A stretch of DNA of 6,783 nucleotides from Dictyoglomaceae bacterium (lineage in GTDB: Bacteria > Dictyoglomota > Dictyoglomia > Dictyoglomales > Dictyoglomaceae). The notes beneath the pieces are model-generated. The model had not been told where the DNA came from. It saw nothing but the letters and a program-made list of their open reading frames with translations, and made no database searches. This document shows, in pieces, positions 5,465 to 6,783 of the stretch. A program made the position numbers and the translations under genes. Each line of letters begins with the position of its first letter. Position 1 is the first letter of the stretch. Location of the stretch: positions 1 to 6,783 of the forward strand of contig JAPYWU010000079.1 in NCBI GenBank assembly GCA_028276205.1, in the 5' to 3' direction.

Positions 5465-6783
5465 TTACTTGCCAGCTAAGATATCTAACCATTGATTAGC
5501 TAATTTGTTAAGCTCCTCTACAGTATTAGGTCTCTTACCCATCAAAATCTCTGAGAATACACCAACTGTAACATCTTCTAACTTTGGCTCTTCTGGTATT
5601 CTTGGCCTATGAGCTTGAGTTTTTATTGTCTGTAAGAAGACTGAAACTCTTGGATCTGCTTTTCTAACTTCAGGATCCCTTACAGTAGACAACCTTGAGG
5701 GAGCAACACCATATTTTATGAACTTAATTTTATCATTCTCTTTATTTGTAGCAAATTGAATGAATAAGAAAGCCTCTCTCTTGTTCTTACTTGCAATGTT
5801 TAAGCCTAAAGCCCAATTACCACTAACGGAATGTCCACTTGGCATTAATGCAACTCCAACCTTCTTATCAAAAGGTTGCAATGCGGAAGATGTCTTAAAG
5901 GTAGCCCATACTCCGGTCCACTGAGGCACCATAGCTACAGTCCCTCTTGCAAAATATTCTAAGGTTTCTCCATAATCAGACCCCAGAGGATCAGGGCTGT
6001 ATGGCATTAAAGCTTTCATCATCTCAAGAGCTTTAACTCCTTCAGGAGTATTAAAGGCAGGTTTTTTCTGACTAGTGAAATAATCACCATAATCAAGATC
6101 CACAGGACCAAACTTTTTAATTCCTTCAGCACTTCTTCTGAATGGTGCAAAGAATAGTAGATACATATAGAATAGAGTATGGGTTCTGGGAAACATTAGA
6201 GCAATTCCATAATCAGTAGGAGAATTAGGATTATATTTTTTGGTAAAGAATTTTGCTACATCTACCGCCTCTTCCCAAGTCTTTGGAACAGCAAGATCTT
6301 TATTAAACATTGATTTAAATTGAGCTTTTAATTTAGGATCTGAGAAAAGATCTTTACGATAATAAAAGAGCATAGTATTGCAATAAAAAGGTATTCCTAT
6401 ATTTTTACCAGCCCACATTCCAGCTATATGCCATATGGTGGGATCAAAATCTTTCATGTCCCAATTAGGATCAACAAGATCTGGATTTTGTTTTCTAAAC
6501 TCCTCAAGATCTACAAAACCTTTTGCTACTGCACCAGCTGTCATCACATCCCATGTGGCCACATCAAAGGCTCCAGTGCCACTGGCCACATCCGCCAACA
6601 TTCTTGGATAAAGTACTTCCCAGGAAATAGGAGTCACTTGTACCTTAATATCCGGATATTTTTGCATAAACCTTTGAGCAATGTCTTGTAATGCATCAGC
6701 ATTATCAGGTGAGGACCAAACATTAAGTACGACCTGCTTTTGAGCATAACCTACCATTAACAAACCCAATACAAAGATGAGAA
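5465..6783 (-). CDS. Carbohydrate ABC transporter solute-binding protein (SBP_bac_1 type), 5' end beyond the window
   Basis: This exported binding protein captures a sugar, probably an oligosaccharide, and delivers it to the two permeases encoded downstream. The reading frame stays open to the window edge. A start at the TTG at 6769 would cut through the signal peptide: upstream in-frame codons read L-I-F-V, continuing a hydrophobic core before GYA-QKQ, a plausible signal peptidase site. No cysteine is present there, so it seems free in the periplasm rather than a lipoprotein. Numbering from that TTG, family marks are VVLNVWSS (13-20), IPFYCNTMLFYYRKDLF (126-142), VPKTWEEAVDVAKF (161-174), FNTPEGVKALEMM (239-251), FARGTVAMVPQW (273-284) and ALGLNIASKNKREAFLFIQF (320-339). 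Aromatic residues such as those in VPQWTGVW fit sugar stacking. The ligand is not determinable; arabino-oligosaccharide is a context guess. Confidence 0.92.
   Translation of the reverse strand, partial: LIFVLGLLMVGYAQKQVVLNVWSSPDNADALQDIAQRFMQKYPDIKVQVTPISWEVLYPRMLADVASGTGAFDVATWDVMTAGAVAKGFVDLEEFRKQNPDLVDPNWDMKDFDPTIWHIAGMWAGKNIGIPFYCNTMLFYYRKDLFSDPKLKAQFKSMFNKDLAVPKTWEEAVDVAKFFTKKYNPNSPTDYGIALMFPRTHTLFYMYLLFFAPFRRSAEGIKKFGPVDLDYGDYFTSQKKPAFNTPEGVKALEMMKALMPYSPDPLGSDYGETLEYFARGTVAMVPQWTGVWATFKTSSALQPFDKKVGVALMPSGHSVSGNWALGLNIASKNKREAFLFIQFATNKENDKIKFIKYGVAPSRLSTVRDPEVRKADPRVSVFLQTIKTQAHRPRIPEEPKLEDVTVGVFSEILMGKRPNTVEELNKLANQWLDILAGK

Noticed and set aside
6428..6691. Plus-strand open frame of 87 codons
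   Set aside because: It is antisense within the binding-protein gene, shows no family resemblance and has no supporting start context.
1..6783. CRISPR arrays, tRNA or rRNA genes, insertion sequences, attachment sites
   Set aside because: No regularly spaced repeats, cloverleaf-like segments, transposase frames or paired terminal repeats were seen; the gaps between genes are short and explained by terminators, promoters and operator-like boxes.

Overview
This AT-rich window (by eye about one third G+C) comes from a bacterium, and all five genes read on the minus strand. The codon choice, strong GGGGG/AGGAGG ribosome binding sites, a signal-peptide-bearing solute-binding protein without a lipobox cysteine, and plant/Bacteroides-type GH51 chemistry suggest a thermophilic saccharolytic bacterium with a double-membrane envelope. 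Dictyoglomus is my best guess. Caldicellulosiruptor or another thermophilic fermenter is possible; the genus is inference, not proof.

In transcription order (right to left) the layout is: (1) 6783-5465, a carbohydrate ABC transporter solute-binding protein whose 5' end lies outside the window; (2) a perfect 28-nt palindromic hairpin at 5422-5449; (3) 5394-4516 and 4503-3658, the two CUT1-type permease subunits, separated by only 12 nt; (4) a 96-nt gap holding a candidate operator; (5) 3561-1090, a secreted GH51 alpha-L-arabinofuranosidase of 823 residues; (6) a 270-nt gap with the GH51 terminator, one good promoter, a second weaker promoter and a second copy of the same candidate operator; (7) 819-73, a LamG-domain lipoprotein; and (8) an intrinsic terminator at 57-15.

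The genes read as a small arabinoside-use locus. The exported GH51 enzyme would release arabinose or trim arabino-oligosaccharides. The lipoprotein may hold polysaccharide or protein at the cell surface. The binding protein and permeases would import oligosaccharides. No ATPase gene is present, so a MalK/MsmK-like ATPase encoded elsewhere probably powers the transporter.

The most interesting signal not explained by the genes is a 17-nt sequence, GGAAACCTTTCCAGAAA, found once upstream of the GH51 gene and once, in inverted orientation, upstream of the lipoprotein gene. It contains the palindrome GGAAA-NN-TTTCC. In both places the same block TTTTATAT stands exactly 6 nt upstream of the palindrome in the direction of transcription. 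This looks like a shared repressor operator placed at the transcription start, and it ties the otherwise unassigned lipoprotein to the arabinofuranosidase. I found no sign of a radically new system; the rest is a well-formed but fairly ordinary glycan-use operon.
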